Assembly: GCF_019703515.2 (NCBI RefSeq)
Contig: NC_059374.1
Coordinates: 19,575,095-19,639,094 of the forward strand
DNA length: 64,000 bases
Source: Myxocyprinus asiaticus
Taxonomy: Eukaryota > Chordata > Actinopteri > Cypriniformes > Catostomidae
Reading direction: 5' to 3'
Program-made: the position numbers and the translations under genes
Notes under the pieces: model-generated
Databases searched by the model: none
Told to the model about the DNA's origin: nothing
What the model saw: the letters and a program-made list of their open reading frames with translations, nothing else
Shown: positions 46,412 through 60,419 of the stretch, piece after piece
How the letters are laid out: each line of letters starts with the position of its first letter
How positions within the stretch are numbered: the first letter of the stretch is position 1

Positions 46412-47987
46412 CAGGGCCGCCGATAAGGGGGGACAACTGGACCTTTTGTCCCAGGCATGGGCTTGAAGGGGGCCCGGACTGGAGTGGGGTCCACAGAAGG
46501 GCTATTCCATATTGTAGAGCACATCTAAACACGTTCAGCAGGAGATGCAGGGCTTGACATTAATACACCCACACACATGCCAAATGCGGGTAGAAACTCC
46601 GTTGCTCTACCTAGCCACTAATTGTATTCATCTCGTGTTCAGTGCTTTATAAGCAGTGAATATGCTTCTCACACCTGACACGCGCATCTGTACGGGGCGA
46701 ATGAAGCGTGGTTTCGCACGGACTGCCGCAGTGCACATCAGCGTGCTCCAGAGATACAGCCAGATCTCTGGGACAGCGCAGAGCAAAACTTGCGTGATTC
46801 AGTCGGGTTTTACACAATATCACGGCTTATGTGACCCATTTGAATTCGAAGAGAACGTTCTAGTATAAAGCTCTAAATGGATGAATTTGAACTTCTCAAA
46901 TTGCTAGACAGCCCTGACATTAACAGCACAGACGAGGTAAAGACACAACTGTGTGAAATGCATCTACATCGATTACCAGGTTTTTAAAATACACATCAAC
47001 ATCCAAACTAAAACGTTTTAACTGCAGTAACACTAACTGGTATCTGGTATAGATGCATATTAAAATGATTAGGGTGAGTCTATAAGACTTCATTCACTTC
47101 ATTCACTTACCTTTATTTTGATCCAAATACATAGGACTTTCTTTCTTCCATGAATGAAAAAAGATTCACGTATTTTCCATTTGTGGAAAACGATGCAATG
47201 AAATTGAATGGTGACTGAGTTTAATCTACCCAATATCACCTTTTGTACTCCATGGAATTATTAACTGTGAAAGTTGTAGTTAAAGATTTCTAAACATGTT
47301 TAGGCAATTAGTTTTTCATATAAAATACTAGCCTATAGTTTATTTATAGTTAATTTTTTTAGTAAGACAATCTAAGTTAACCTAACGACAGTATTGCGGA
47401 GCCCTCCATGCTCTGTCCTGTGCTTATGGCCTTTATCATTACAAATGCCACTGTTAGAAAATGGAAGAACATTGGTAAACTTTCATGAAGGCATGTACAA
47501 GTTAGAACATTTAAAGGGGTTAAAATCAAAACTTCTATGGACAAATGGACAAATTACTGACAAAGTTTTCCGCTTGTTCTAACCTACTCTTGTTCTACCT
47601 GGCCATGTTTGCCTTTAGATATTCTAAAGATGACTTAAATCTGTGACTGTGCTGAACTTTATATTATTCTTGTTCAAATAAAATGTCCAAACAAATGCAT
47701 ACAGTTACAGTCTCCAGTTGTTTTTATCACTTTTTGTGGAAAGGGAGATTTTGGCTAGTGAAAATGCTGAGAGGATAGTGGCCGTTGAGCCAAATAGTAA
47801 ATGTCAAGCCCTGGGGAGACGTGGATATAAACACCGAGACAGCACTTAACTGCAAAAGCCGTCTGGGTAGCGCACGTTGATGGGATAACTTTCCGCACCC
47901 CAACGGACAGTTATCGGACAACGGACTGGAGGTGGGCCTGGTGAAAACATTTTGTACCAGGCCCAAGAATTCCTAACTGCAGCCCTG
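46412..47987. mobile_element. hAT-like element carrying a second, nested hAT-like element
   Basis: Ends CAGGGCCGCCGATAAGG (46412) and TCCTAACTGCAGCCCTG (to 47987) are related inverted repeats of hAT type. The flanks ACCAGATG (404-411 of the 46 kb line) and ACCAGATA (47988-47995) match at 7 of 8 bases, the 8-bp duplication expected of hAT. No transposase domain is seen. Most of the interior is the nested element. Confidence 0.65.
46548..47813. mobile_element. Inner nested hAT-like element
   Basis: CAGGGCTTGACATTAA (46548) is inverted at the right end (AAATGTCAAGCCCTG, to 47813). Flanking 8-mers AGGAGATG and GGGAGACG agree at 6 of 8, with only transitions differing. No recognised coding region in its 1266 bp. 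Confidence 0.6.
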
Positions 47988-47995
47988 ACCAGATA

Positions 47996-48008
47996 ACAGA
48001 CACATGTG

Positions 48009-48040
<32 letters not shown>

Positions 48041-49993
48041 CACACAAATACTGACACACTGACACACATAAAAAGAGATCCAACCTGGTGTCATAGAGTC
48101 ATGTTACTATACCTATATTTTGCAAAATAATTTTTATGTGGCTCTTGAATGTATTGAGGCAGTTTCCTGGTGAAATGAACACTAGAGGCACTACAACAAC
48201 GACAACTTCTTTTCACTTTCACACAGATCACTAGTAAAACAGATTATCAATTCATAAACACTTACTTTTTGCCCTGTTCCTCACACAATGCTATTTTATG
48301 ACATCAAAACACTTTTACTATAGCGCATGACTTCTTACGCGATACATTTTAATGCTTATTCGAATTCAATCAAGTTGCTCAGTAGCTCAATTGATAAAGT
48401 GTTATACGTGCAATGCAAAGGAATAGGCTACGAGTCCTAAAGAGATGGAAGTGTCGTAGAAGCCACTTAAGAAATTGTGTTTTTCATCTCACATTTGCTT
48501 TTTTTGACACTATTGGTGAGGTTTAGGTTTAACCTCCTGAAACCTGAGCGTGACTGCTGTGTGCATTTTCCATTTCCCTTTTTGATTTGTGTCTAGTAGC
48601 ACCTAATAAACATGCAAAAAAAGAATAATTCTAGAGCAATTAGTTTACCAAAAATGTATGTACACATATGTGGACAGCGGAACTAAGTTGTGTAATGTTT
48701 TAATTATACCAAGCTATAGAAATTTAGATTTTTTTATCAAATAGTTGTAAACTGCGTGTTTCCAGAGTGTTAGTTATTCATGTTTTTACAGCTGATTTTC
48801 TGTAAAGCTGCATTGGAAATGTGTATTAGGAAAAGCACAAATAAAAAAACTATACAAATAAAAATGATTTGACTTGATATGACTTTTATGTTACAATGTT
48901 TTTTTCTACTTTGGCAACAAAATCTCAATGTTCTCTCTTTACACTGTCAAACAAACAAGTGATAGCCAGTGCTGGAGCATTTCACCAATCAGAAATTAGC
49001 ATAGTTGATTTTGATACAAGTAATGGCCAGCATCATCCAATCACTGCCAACCATGTTAAAATAAATAAAATTATACATTATAAATTCTGAATCTATACTG
49101 ATTACCATTGTCCCATGTCTGCAAACCAGGTTGAGTGGTCCAAACATCATCTGCAGCCTGAAACTGAACTTTTGATAGGGAGTTTGGATTAAATGCACTT
49201 GGCTTCATAGGAAAGATATAGGATGCTCCCTTGCTCCCTATTTAGTGAACGACTTAACCTCCCGTATGCTGTCTGTCTGCACTGGTCTCAGAACAGTTTG
49301 AAATGCACCATATTTTCATCCTAACACAATATAAATCCTCTGAAAGCATATCTTTTTTTCTCAATGTGAAAACGCCTTGTGCTGTTGTACACATTAGTTT
49401 ACATTGTGTTCAGCAGTGTGGCATTTCACAGATAAATCGCCCAAATCTTAAAAATAGCACATCGGATGAAACTAGAGACTCTAATCTTTTCACTCAAACA
49501 GGTTTAATTGTACAAACTTAATTAGGTTTCTTACCAGTTTTGTTGGCATTTCTCCCAAAGACAAACTCCGTTGTGATCGGCGCCATTTTGTTTTGTCACA
49601 TGATTCCGCAAGTCGAAGGTTTAACCCTTTACGGACAATCCAGAGTCTCTTGAACTGAGATCAGTCATTTTAAATTAAATTAAATTATGCGTTGCATATA
49701 GCAAAGCCAAAACACAATCTCCAAGCATGTCTATGCGGGGTAGCACAAGGTTAAGGTTTAGCATAGGGTAGAATTTGTTGATTTAAAGTATCAACCTTCA
49801 AAACCTCATCTGTTTGTGAGAACATTTTACTCGCTTTTAGCGCCACATAGTGGACATTTCACCTTGGAACTGCAGTGATACATGTAATAAACCACGTAAT
49901 GTCATTTTGCAAAAATGTCACCATGGTCATGTAATTTTCATGAGATTAGGCTGAAGAGATCACTATTTTTTCTCCAACAGACTGAAATGGTCA
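47996..49993. other. Non-coding, probable 3' flank/UTR of adamts15 at its right side
   Basis: (CA)n-like DNA at about 48007-48050. A repeat starts near 48532 (TTAACCTCCTGAAACCTGAG), a word I know from fish repeats. Bases just below 49994 should include the adamts15 3' UTR; I could not place a clear AATAAA on the minus strand. Confidence 0.45.
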
Positions 49994-50765
49994 CTAGCAG
50001 GGCTTAACAGTGCAAAAGTCCAGTTCTTGTGGCTTTCTTTTGCTCGAGCAGTGGTCTCTGGGTAAAAGCAACCCTGTCTGAGTTATGCAGCGCAGTGGAC
50101 GTCTCTTAAAGCCTTTCCCACAGGTTTTAGAACATGTGGACCATTCACCGATGTGCCATATAGGGCAGGGTTCACCACACACACGCATGGAACTGGGTTT
50201 TTGGGTGCTATCACAGTGTGTGGCTGTTTGCCCATCTGAGTACACACACTGAATTCGTCTGCTCTGGACCCCATTGCCACAGGTAACAGAGCACTTATCC
50301 CAATCCGCTACTACCCATTTATAAGAAGGCGTCTGATAGGCTGGCTTCTTCAGTTCCACTTTATTGCTGTTCTCCAACACACTGTTCTGCACATGGCTCC
50401 TGTGTTCCTTCTTTAAGATCTTGTCCTCCTTATTCCCCACAGTCAGGTAGAAGGAGTACCGCACACGAGGAGGTGTCATTTTACCCACCGACAACAATTC
50501 CACTGTTAGGGGCTCTTTAAGAGGTCTGGAGGCTTGTAGAATCTCCACTGATGTGCCGGTTCCACTGTATCGCAGTAGACTTCCCTTTATAATAATGTCT
50601 TTTTCTACGGCTGACACCACAAAATTTCCATTCAGGAGATACTTGCCATAGACATTCTTTACTGCTAAATAGTTGTCGTCATTGACCAAACCACGGTAAC
50701 CACGCTGCCTGATGTCCACATTTGCGGCCCCAACAGGTAGAGTCACCACAAAGTTATACCCATGT
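49994..50765 (-). CDS. adamts15: adamts15 exon 8: spacer and two C-terminal TSP1 repeats
   Basis: Residues 687-943. Spacer ([20 protein letters not shown] ... [13 protein letters not shown]), a Lys-rich linker, then TSP1 repeats beginning [16 protein letters not shown] (about 837) and [15 protein letters not shown] (about 888). The stop is at 49994-49996. The acceptor is CATTTTTTTAG|ACATGG. The split codon at the exon 7/8 joint reads ATA (Ile). Confidence 0.92.
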
Positions 50766-53700
50766 CTAAAAAATGAGATCAGGTTATTGCTTCAAGTGAT
50801 GTTAAATCTTTAGGCAAGTGGTTCTCAACTGGTGGGGCTGTTGCTGTCTGAAACACTGCTAAATGCAAACAATAAAATGCAACTAACTGTGTAGTTTGAA
50901 GGATAGCAAAATAAATAGGCTTATAAAATTTAGAAAATTAGAAAATGCTTTAATTATTAAAGAGATAGTTCACCCAAAAATGAAAATTCTCTCATCAGTT
51001 ACTCATCCTTATGCCATCTAAGATGTGTATGACTTTCTTTCTTTTGCAGAGCACAAACAAAGAGTTTTAGAAGAATATTTCAGCTCTGTAGGTCCATACA
51101 ATGCAAGTGAATGTTGACCAAACCTTTGAAGGTCCATAAAGCACATAAAGACAGAATAAAAGTAATCCATATGGCTCCATTGGTTTAATATATGTCTTCT
51201 GGAGCTATGCAATCGCTTTGGGTGAGAAACAGATCAATATTTAAATAATGTTTTACTTTTAAATCTCCACTTTCACAAAAGTGAAATTGGAGATTTATAG
51301 TAAAAAGGACTTAAATATTGATCTGTTTCTCACCCATACCTATAATTTTGGCCCTAAAGACATAGATTTAACCACTGGAATCATATGGACTACTTTTATG
51401 CTGCCTTGTGATTTTTGGAGCTTGCAAGGTCTGGTCACCATTCACTTGCACTGTATGGACCTACAGAGCTGAAATATTCTTTTAAAAATCTTTGTTCTTC
51501 TAAAAATCTTCATACACATCTGGGATTGCATGAGGGTGTGTAAATGATTAGAGAATTCTCTTTTTAGGATGAACTATCCCATTAATGTCAAAGCCTGTGT
51601 CTCAAATCAAACTCTACGGTATTTTGGTGCAAATTGATCTGCAACTTGATAAAGTAGCTAAAACAAATACAATATTTGGACCAGTGTTTGTTCTATGTTT
51701 TAGACTGGTAAATCTCACTATTCTTTATGCATAAACAAAATTGTAAATATAACGACACCAGCACAAAGAGAAATCCTTTGTACTTTTGTATTTGCTGAAT
51801 AATGGTCGAACATGTTTTTGCCTCCATCTGCAGTGTTTTTCTTTTGTTTTTCTATGTAAACATGTGCTAGGCTAGACCGACGTCTTTGACCTTTGCCCCC
51901 CATTTCACTGTGTCGCCTATTTTAGACAGCCGTATCAGGTTAAAAAGAATGTCAAATTGTGAAATGTGAAATTAAAAAAATTATTTGTGCTGCATCAAGC
52001 CTTTTTTAGTGCAATAATGCATTCATTCTGACATGCCCCTAAAACTTCTAAAATCTAATGTTATATTATTGTGGCATGGGGGGCGTGGTCATGTGTCAGA
52101 CTGCGGGAGAGAGACAGGTGTTAGAGATAATTATGAGCCAGGTGACGAGCCTTACCACTCTCTCTCTCCCGCGGACCGACACATGACCACGCCCCCCATG
52201 CCACAATTTTTTTTTTTTATATTGTGCAGTTCAGAGTAGCATTAATACATTTCAGTGATTGATTATAAGGACATTTTACTTTCAGTATGTACAATAAACA
52301 ATTTTAAGTACTGTTTCAGGTTGCCACTTTAATGTAAAATTTGGTTTCTGAAGCAAAACCGGTTGAGAACCACTGCTTTAGACTCTTTTTGACATTGTTA
52401 AAACATACAAAGGAGAAAGCACTTACATGGGTTTTGTGAACATTCCAGAGACTTTTTTGCAGTTTTTGTTGTCTCCGCCACATACACCACACTTGTCAAA
52501 CTTCATGTCGGAGCTCAGCTTGCCATCACAGCCAGCCTTGATGCACTTTCCTTGAACACAAACCGCTGAGGTATCGGGGGAACAAGGTGTTCCGTCAACC
52601 ACCTGTTATATACAGGTAGATAACATTCACGTTTTAAGTACTTGCACCACACATATAGACACTGGCTTTTTTCATACATTAATCATAATTTCTTTAGTGA
52701 ATCTGCAAATATCTGCTGCTTCGCTTCCTTCTTTGTGAAAATTTCCTTTTGTACAATGGAGGCAACCGTAAAGGGAAACACAGAAGGGGAGAGGCTTGTC
52801 TGTTACTAGTTTTAAAAGGTTTAATCAAAATGAGTTGTTTAACCATTGTAAACTGATACACTAGAGCTCTATTTGTTACTGATACTGTGAGTTGTGCTCT
52901 CTTCCCATCTCAGAGTTAACATGACAAGCAAACCTGCACTCCGTCACGCCACACGGCCATATCTGAGAGATAAGCGGCCACCATTTTTACAAGCCTCTAC
53001 CTTGCTTTGAAAAGGGAATGTTATTACTTCTCCTGAACAAATGAACCACTAATTTCAAAACCACTTAGACCTCTGAGGAAATTAAGCAATTTTTTTGCAG
53101 AAATATAAATTTACTAACCTTTTGTGCAAGGACATAAAAGTATCCAGTTCCGTTGGCTCGGCAGATAAGCTTGCATCTGTCCTTGACCGAGACTCCAGAG
53201 TATTTAGGGACCCATACCACAGAGGGGCTAAGTCTGTTAGTGTTGAGATTAAAGCCATTGAATGCCTCACACTGCTCCTCTCTAAAGCTCTTTCCTGTCA
53301 ATGACAATGAATGAATCAGCCAATCAAATCAAATGGGACTAAACCAAGTTATTCCTCATGAGTTGGAGACAGTTTACCTGACTCTTTACAAAGCTCCAAG
53401 TTGCAGGAGCGATGTTTCACTCGCAATCCTTGGCAGTACTTGCCCCCATTTGCAGAGACAGGGTTGTTACAGTCTCTTTTAGCCAGCTGTACCCCTCCCC
53501 CACATGTACGGGAACACGGACCATATGGACCCCACCGACCCCAACGACCATCTACCTGCAGAAACAGTCCACATTGCTCAGAAACAATGACATCCTTGCT
53601 GAAAAGACAAATATAGCTGGTGTTTTGGATGCTGGTCTATAGCATGGGATACTGGTGTACTCGTGTTCCAACCAAGCTGCTTAAATAACATAACCAGGAA

Positions 53701-55470
53701 GTCCAGACAGACCACGCTGGTTGACCAGCTAACGGTTCCAGTAACATTTCCACTTTGGTGCGCATGGTTTGGTACAGTTAGATTACAAACCGTTCCTGGC
53801 CCGGATTTGTTAACATGGTAGCTAACCATGCTCAGGACAGAGAACCATTCTGGTGGAACAGCTTTAGTATTTGGGTAACTCATGATTGATCACTAGCCCA
53901 ATCAGTCCATTCTAATCCTGATTTTGCAGCTCCACAGTGGAAAAAGAAACCATAACTGGCCATGCCCACTAGCCGGGATCCGTATGGAACGGCGCAGTTC
54001 CACAACGAGAACCGCTCGGCCCAATGTTGGAAAAGCACTTTTAGTTTTGCTTAAAAAAATTAATTTTTGTCTACTAAAAATTACTAAAATTAATGAACAT
54101 ATAATGAAATATTAACTATAAAAGGCATTTATTCGTAAGACAAAGATTATGAAAAAAAAAAAAAAATGTAAAAATAAACACTGGCCATACATTTGTATAT
54201 CCTGATGTAACTGGCATGTTGTTGTTCAAGAATACAATACAATTGTATCTGTTTGCAGTCAGACATAGTTGCTATGGAAATAGGTAAATCCTATAGTATC
54301 GAGGATCACTCACCTTGACTGAGGTGGCATTTTGCTTATCAGTACAAATCCCCCGGTAGCACAGCTTGTTGTTGCCACAGTTAGTACCATCGGCCCAAGG
54401 AAAGTGGCGAGTCTGGCACACCAGCTGTTGTTTAGCTTTCCCGGTGCACCACAGTTTGGAGCAGGGCTGCATGTAAGGACAGGGCTTAGATCCTGCACCG
54501 AAGGCCAGCTCGCATTGACGGCTGAGCGAGTAGCTGACACCTGGAGGGTCCTCTGGTAGAGCCAAAAGCTTTTGGGGCTGATCTAGCAGACAGTCACCTA
54601 GAAAGTAAAAGGTAGTTAATGCAAATTGTATATCTGATATGTCCATAATTTGTGTAGTGTAGCATATCCTTGATGTATTCGTTGATATTGCATTCTTGTA
54701 TTTTCTCTTTATTTTGTATGTCTCTCACATTCCATGGTTGGATAACATCCCTAATTGCTTTCTCTCTCTTCTCTATTATATTCTGGTCCCTATATGACTC
54801 GGATTCCTCGTTTAATGTAAGTCTGTCAGTTGAACATTGCTTACAAAAGTTATAGGACACTGAAGTTTGGGTTTGGGTTTGTTCAAATCCCTAATCTAAG
54901 ATACAAATATCTTTCTATTAAATATTAAGTATTTGCAGGCATTTGCCACTTAATAACATCATACCAAGGCATTACAAAGGAATATAGATCATTGATGTTC
55001 TATTTGCTAAACCAGTTTTGACTGTCTCAATACTCAGTAACCAGTCATTGATTAAAATATTTAATGTCAGCTTTTCATGTCAAGACTACTTGTCTCAAAT
55101 CACGCTGCAATGCCAAGAGGCATATTGTGTTGGCTGCCATCCAATCATGGATGAGGTACACATAATCATGTATGACAAAAGTTGATTGAAACAGCGCAGC
55201 CAAACTTACCATGTCCAGAATCTAGGAAGTCTGTGATGATGGCAGCACTGCAGATGGACCAGGGACTGTGGTGGTCAATCTGGATCAGTGTAGGGGACAT
55301 CATATGGTTGTCCTTCAACTTTCCAAATACCTCTTCACAAGCCTTCACATTGTCATGTGGCATACTGAAGACATGCCCTGGACATGAGAAAGAGTCAACC
55401 AAAGGCTTGTCAGTCTTGATCTGTTTTCTTTCTTTCTTTCTTTCTTTCTTATCCATCCACCCATCCATCC

Positions 55471-55521
<51 letters not shown>

Positions 55522-58500
55522 ATCTATCCGTCTTCTATTTATCCATCTATCTATTCCATCATCTATTTATCCATCCATCATCTGTTCTATCATCCATCCA
55601 TCCATCCATCCATCTGTTCTATCATCCATCTGTCTGTTCTATCATCCATCCATCCATTCATCCATCCATCTGTTCTATCATCCATCCATCCATCCATCCA
55701 TCCTCTTCTGTTTGCAAGGTGTAAGATGATGTCAGGTGAGTGACTAACACATATGTATGTATGTATGTATGTATGCATGTATGTATAAAGAATTTAAAAG
55801 ACCTGAACACACTATATAAGGATGGTACTGGTGGACTCACCCCAGCAAGTGCCGTTCTTTCAGCATCTGCTAATGTTTCCCCATCTGTCTTTTGTTAAAA
55901 CCTTGTTTTCATAGGGTTCAAGAAATGAGGAGAACTTTTGATTGCAGTTGTCATTGTTTTAGTGATTACTGTAATAATAAAGCATTGACAGGGATTTTTT
56001 TCTCTTGATACTGCTGGCACTTAAGCTAAACAATAGTCGTGTTTTAAGATCAAGGAATCAGAGATAGGATTTCAGGAGTGAGAAGCATCTGTCGAAATTC
56101 CATCATTGTAAAGGATTTAATTTGCAGTAATTTTACCACAGACAGAATATCAGTGTGGGCACTGGCCAGAAAACTCAGTACCATGGTGTGAACCATGTTC
56201 AGGGACCTTCAGTTTTTCTTGGTTCACAGGATCCAACTTTACTTGTATTTGTTTATAAACTTTTTATCATGGCATTTTTGATGCTAGTCTCTCATGAAAA
56301 ATCTTTTACGCCAAACAGAGTTCTCACCTAGTTCGTGTGCAGCTGTGAAGGCTGATGGGAGGCCATCATCTTCAATTACTGAGCAGCTCCTTTTAGGATC
56401 ACACATGGTGCCTACATCAGCCATACCAAGAGTGTCACACGTAGTAGCCCCACACAGGTCCTGTAAGAGAGAATGATAATGGTGTGAAACCAGTGATGAT
56501 CTGAAAACATCTGAAACAATGTGACATAACAAGTATCAAGTGATTCTGAAATAGTTAATAACTCCTTTCAATAATATATTGATGCCAGGGTGACATCAGA
56601 TAACTTTATTCCAGCCTGTGTAATCACTACATTAATCTCCAGGCTTCCTCAATGAACTTTTCTCAGTGATTAGGTATGATTCAAATTATGTGTCTGGACC
56701 ATCTTTTACCAATCTGTCAGATTTGAGTATAAGCTTTAGTGGTTGACTGATATATTGCCGAAGCCGATAAATCGGCCAATATTCTGAATTTTTTAATTAT
56801 CGCCATCGGCCGATACATTTTCCTCTTTGGCCGATTTGTTTCTCAAGGGGGGCTGAGAATCGCCTGCTTGCACGTGAAGCTACTGAGACATGTAAACGAC
56901 CAGTCACGGTTCGTTTTGTTGTTACGTGCCATCGTGATACTACAATAATTGACCGGTGTGCAACAAAGTGTCATTTAAAAAGTACGCATTTCAGAGTCGC
57001 GGCAGACCCGTTTGAGCTCATAATGTTAAAGTGCTCACCTGTTTCATTCTATCTCTCTCTCCTCAACTTTTAACTCTCTTGTCTAATGATAAAAATGCAA
57101 ATATCAATAAAACTAATATCATATTCCCTCTGAAACTATGTGCAAATCTCATTTAAACAGATGTAATAAACTAACCTCACACAACTTCAGCAGATCCAGC
57201 ATCCTGTGGACCGCTCATTTATTTGCCTCTAAAGCATGTATTCTAACAGCCTCTCCTCAACAGTTCCCTGTAACTTGTTTAATGATTACAGGCAAATATC
57301 AATAAAACTTCTATTATATACCATCTGCAAATATGCAGATATCTCATTTAAAAAGATGTAATTCACGAACCTCATGAAAATCCAGCGTTTTCTTCCTGTC
57401 GAGTGCTCATCTAATATCTTCCTCTGAAGCGCGTATTCTATCAGCCAGAATCAAAACTTCAGGATCAGGATCAAAAGTTCCTGATTCACAAATCATGACG
57501 GTCACTCTTTGACAATCCAAACAGGCAATCCAGGCCGTTTAAACTGTCAGGAGACTGGTGCTCGCGCTGGATCCGCACGAGCGCTTGAGTGCAACTTCAA
57601 AGTAAAAGTGTTTCACGTGCGCTATAAATAAACATTTTATTCACTGTGCACTTTATGTACAATTGGTTTGATTCTGTATTTTATTTAGTGTGAAATTGAG
57701 TAAATATAGCGCTAAAAAAGCGCTTATTCATTTTTTTTTTTTTAGCAATTTTATGTTTATATTATTTACTATATTAAATTGTGTGATATATCGCCATTGT
57801 ATCGGCCTATTGACCACCCTGCACTTTGGATATCGGCATCGGCCATTATAAAAACCCATATCGGTCAATCACTGATAAGCTTAAATTATATGCTATCCAC
57901 ATAATGAGAAGCACAGAGCTGCGCGGGCCAGCAAGGGTGGCCAAGAATGCCTGTAAACAGCTGTAGTTACGACATAGTTAAGTGGGCAGACGGAACTATA
58001 GAGCAAGAACATCATAATGCAACCAACTTGTGCTTTTAGGGATAAAATTTTAGAAGGCTGAATGCATTCCAAAATTGTCTTTACATCAAAATTTCGTCTT
58101 TCTCATAAAGTCAAACATTTCAGGATCAGTGCAATTGGCTATTAGAGGATCAGAATATCAATGTATGTGGGTCCATTTTTTTTTTAACCGGGTCTATTAA
58201 AAAACTTTAAAATCCACGCAGAACTATTAATTGAATGCACCTCTGCTATGATGAACATGTTTCAAAAGTAATTCAAAGTAAACTATTTAACTATATAATT
58301 TAAAAAAATGTCTAGGGTTTAAAGCTCAAATGTAATATCTGCGCCACTAGCACCACCAAACTGAATTGGAAAAATAAACTGTTTAAAAAAAAATTGTTTT
58401 CAAACAACTTTCTGAACACACCCTTTATCTGCCATTGGTGGAACTAACAGATGGTTCAGCCCCCAGTTCCCACCATTGGTTGAGTCAATGATGTTGGGTC

Positions 58501-60332
58501 GGCCAGGTTGCATTTCCCAAAACCTTAGTTAGCCAACCAATGTTGCAAGTTCTATCATTACCAACATAGTTTAACAATTTGGTGTTTCCCAAAACCATAG
58601 TTCAAACGAACATTCGCAAACAGCATCACAAAATTGTGTGGATGGAACTACAGCTCTTTATTGGTAAGTAGAAGCATAGTTTCTGTTAAGATTTTGAACA
58701 CGTTTACATGCACTTAAGAAAAATGTTTATTCCGGTGTTTTGCAGAAAGCGGGATTCTGAAATGTCACAGAAATACAAATGTAGCAATTTAGGGATTAAA
58801 AGGCTGTTAAGAGATAGCGCTTCAGCACAAATGGTTTCTGTCGCACAACACAGCTTTTGTGTGTTAACGCATAAGTGCCGTTCTTAAAGGTTTTTGAAGA
58901 GTGCGCATGTGCTCAAGTCCATAGGGGGAACCCCAAAGTCGGATGTAGAGGGAAACTCCACTATTGCAGTGGCATGTATCTAGTCCCTTTCCCAATGCAG
59001 GAACTAAAGCCCATTTTAGGTACTTCTACACGGAACCAGTACTTTTCCATTGTTTTCGCACCTGAAGAACTATAGTCCCTCTTAGCCATTTAGAGGGACT
59101 TAAGACTGTCTTTTTAGCTCCTATTCTGGGGTAGAAGACTGTGGGAGGATGTTGCAACCTGTGATTGGACAAACACATATGATGCTCAAAGCAATGAGAA
59201 ATGCGAAGAGTTGGCAGCTACCATGAGTAAATGAACTTTAACTGCTTCCTTGCTACTCAGAGGACTGCGCTAATTTTCCAGTTCCCTTAACAGAAATAAC
59301 ATGAAACCAACAAAGTATCTAAAAAGTATCGCCTGTTTCACATATTATATGTATGCAAGGGGTGAGCAGAGCTCCTCTTAAGAGTTCTCATCTAGAAAGT
59401 TACTAAGGGTAAAGTACCGGGACTCTATGTGAGAAAGGGGGTTCTGTCGCATCATGACACAGTGCACACCACTTTCATGTCTTCAACAGCTTTTCTGGAA
59501 ATCAACCTATGAATGGTTTACTTATAATTGTTTCTGCATGTTAAGCTGGGAGAGAAGAAAGTATTTTAACATAAAAAATTTTTAAAAAATGACACACATC
59601 AGCTGTAAAGTCAAAAATAATGATGTTGGAGGGTTGATGTTGGAGGGGTCAAGGAGGCCGATTCACCACCTTTAGTGAGCTTCTGGCACCCCCCCTGTAC
59701 ATGGTGCCCCTATGCATTGCATACCTTGCATATATGGTTTTTGCGCCTCTGTCCTCAAGTGATGTTTACCACAGACCTTATTTTTCTCATAAGTAAAAAC
59801 AAAACAAAAAAAGCCAAAAAAAAAAAAAAAAAACATTATAAAAACCCATAGGACATAAAGTCAATGAGGGAACCCATAGCAAATTCTCTTCCAGGTTTTT
59901 GGACTACAAAATAAGCAGCTCTATTGGCATAACCATTCCGAGATAGTTAAAAATAAAGACATAAATAAATGTCTCATCAAAAGCTGATATTCTTGAAAAA
60001 AAGAAATGTTGGCATAAGTCGCTTGGAATAATCTTTTATCATGATTTATAAAAAATAAATAAAAAATAAGCAGTGAAACAATTTTGTTTAAAATTATTCA
60101 TAATTTAAAAACTTTTTTCCACCAAATCATAGTCAGGTGGTGTAACTAACATGCAGGTAGCCATTGTGTCAAAAAAAAAAAAAAAAAAAAAAAAAAAGAG
60201 AGGACCCCTTTAGTTCCTCATGACTGTGTGTAAGGTTCACAAAAAGAATATCTGATATTTTGACATTTAAAAAAAAAAAAAAAACAATTATGAAAAGACA
60301 TTTCGTTCTGGTCAAATGAAGTAACCCTAAAA

Positions 60333-60419
<87 letters not shown>

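Noticed and set aside
55428..55706. Regular spaced repeats considered as a CRISPR-like array
   Set aside because: Continuous tetranucleotide units with no unique spacers, in a vertebrate intron.
55182..55724. Plus-strand 180-codon frame rich in HPSIHPS
   Set aside because: It translates the tetranucleotide microsatellite in adamts15 intron 2 and the antisense of exon 3.
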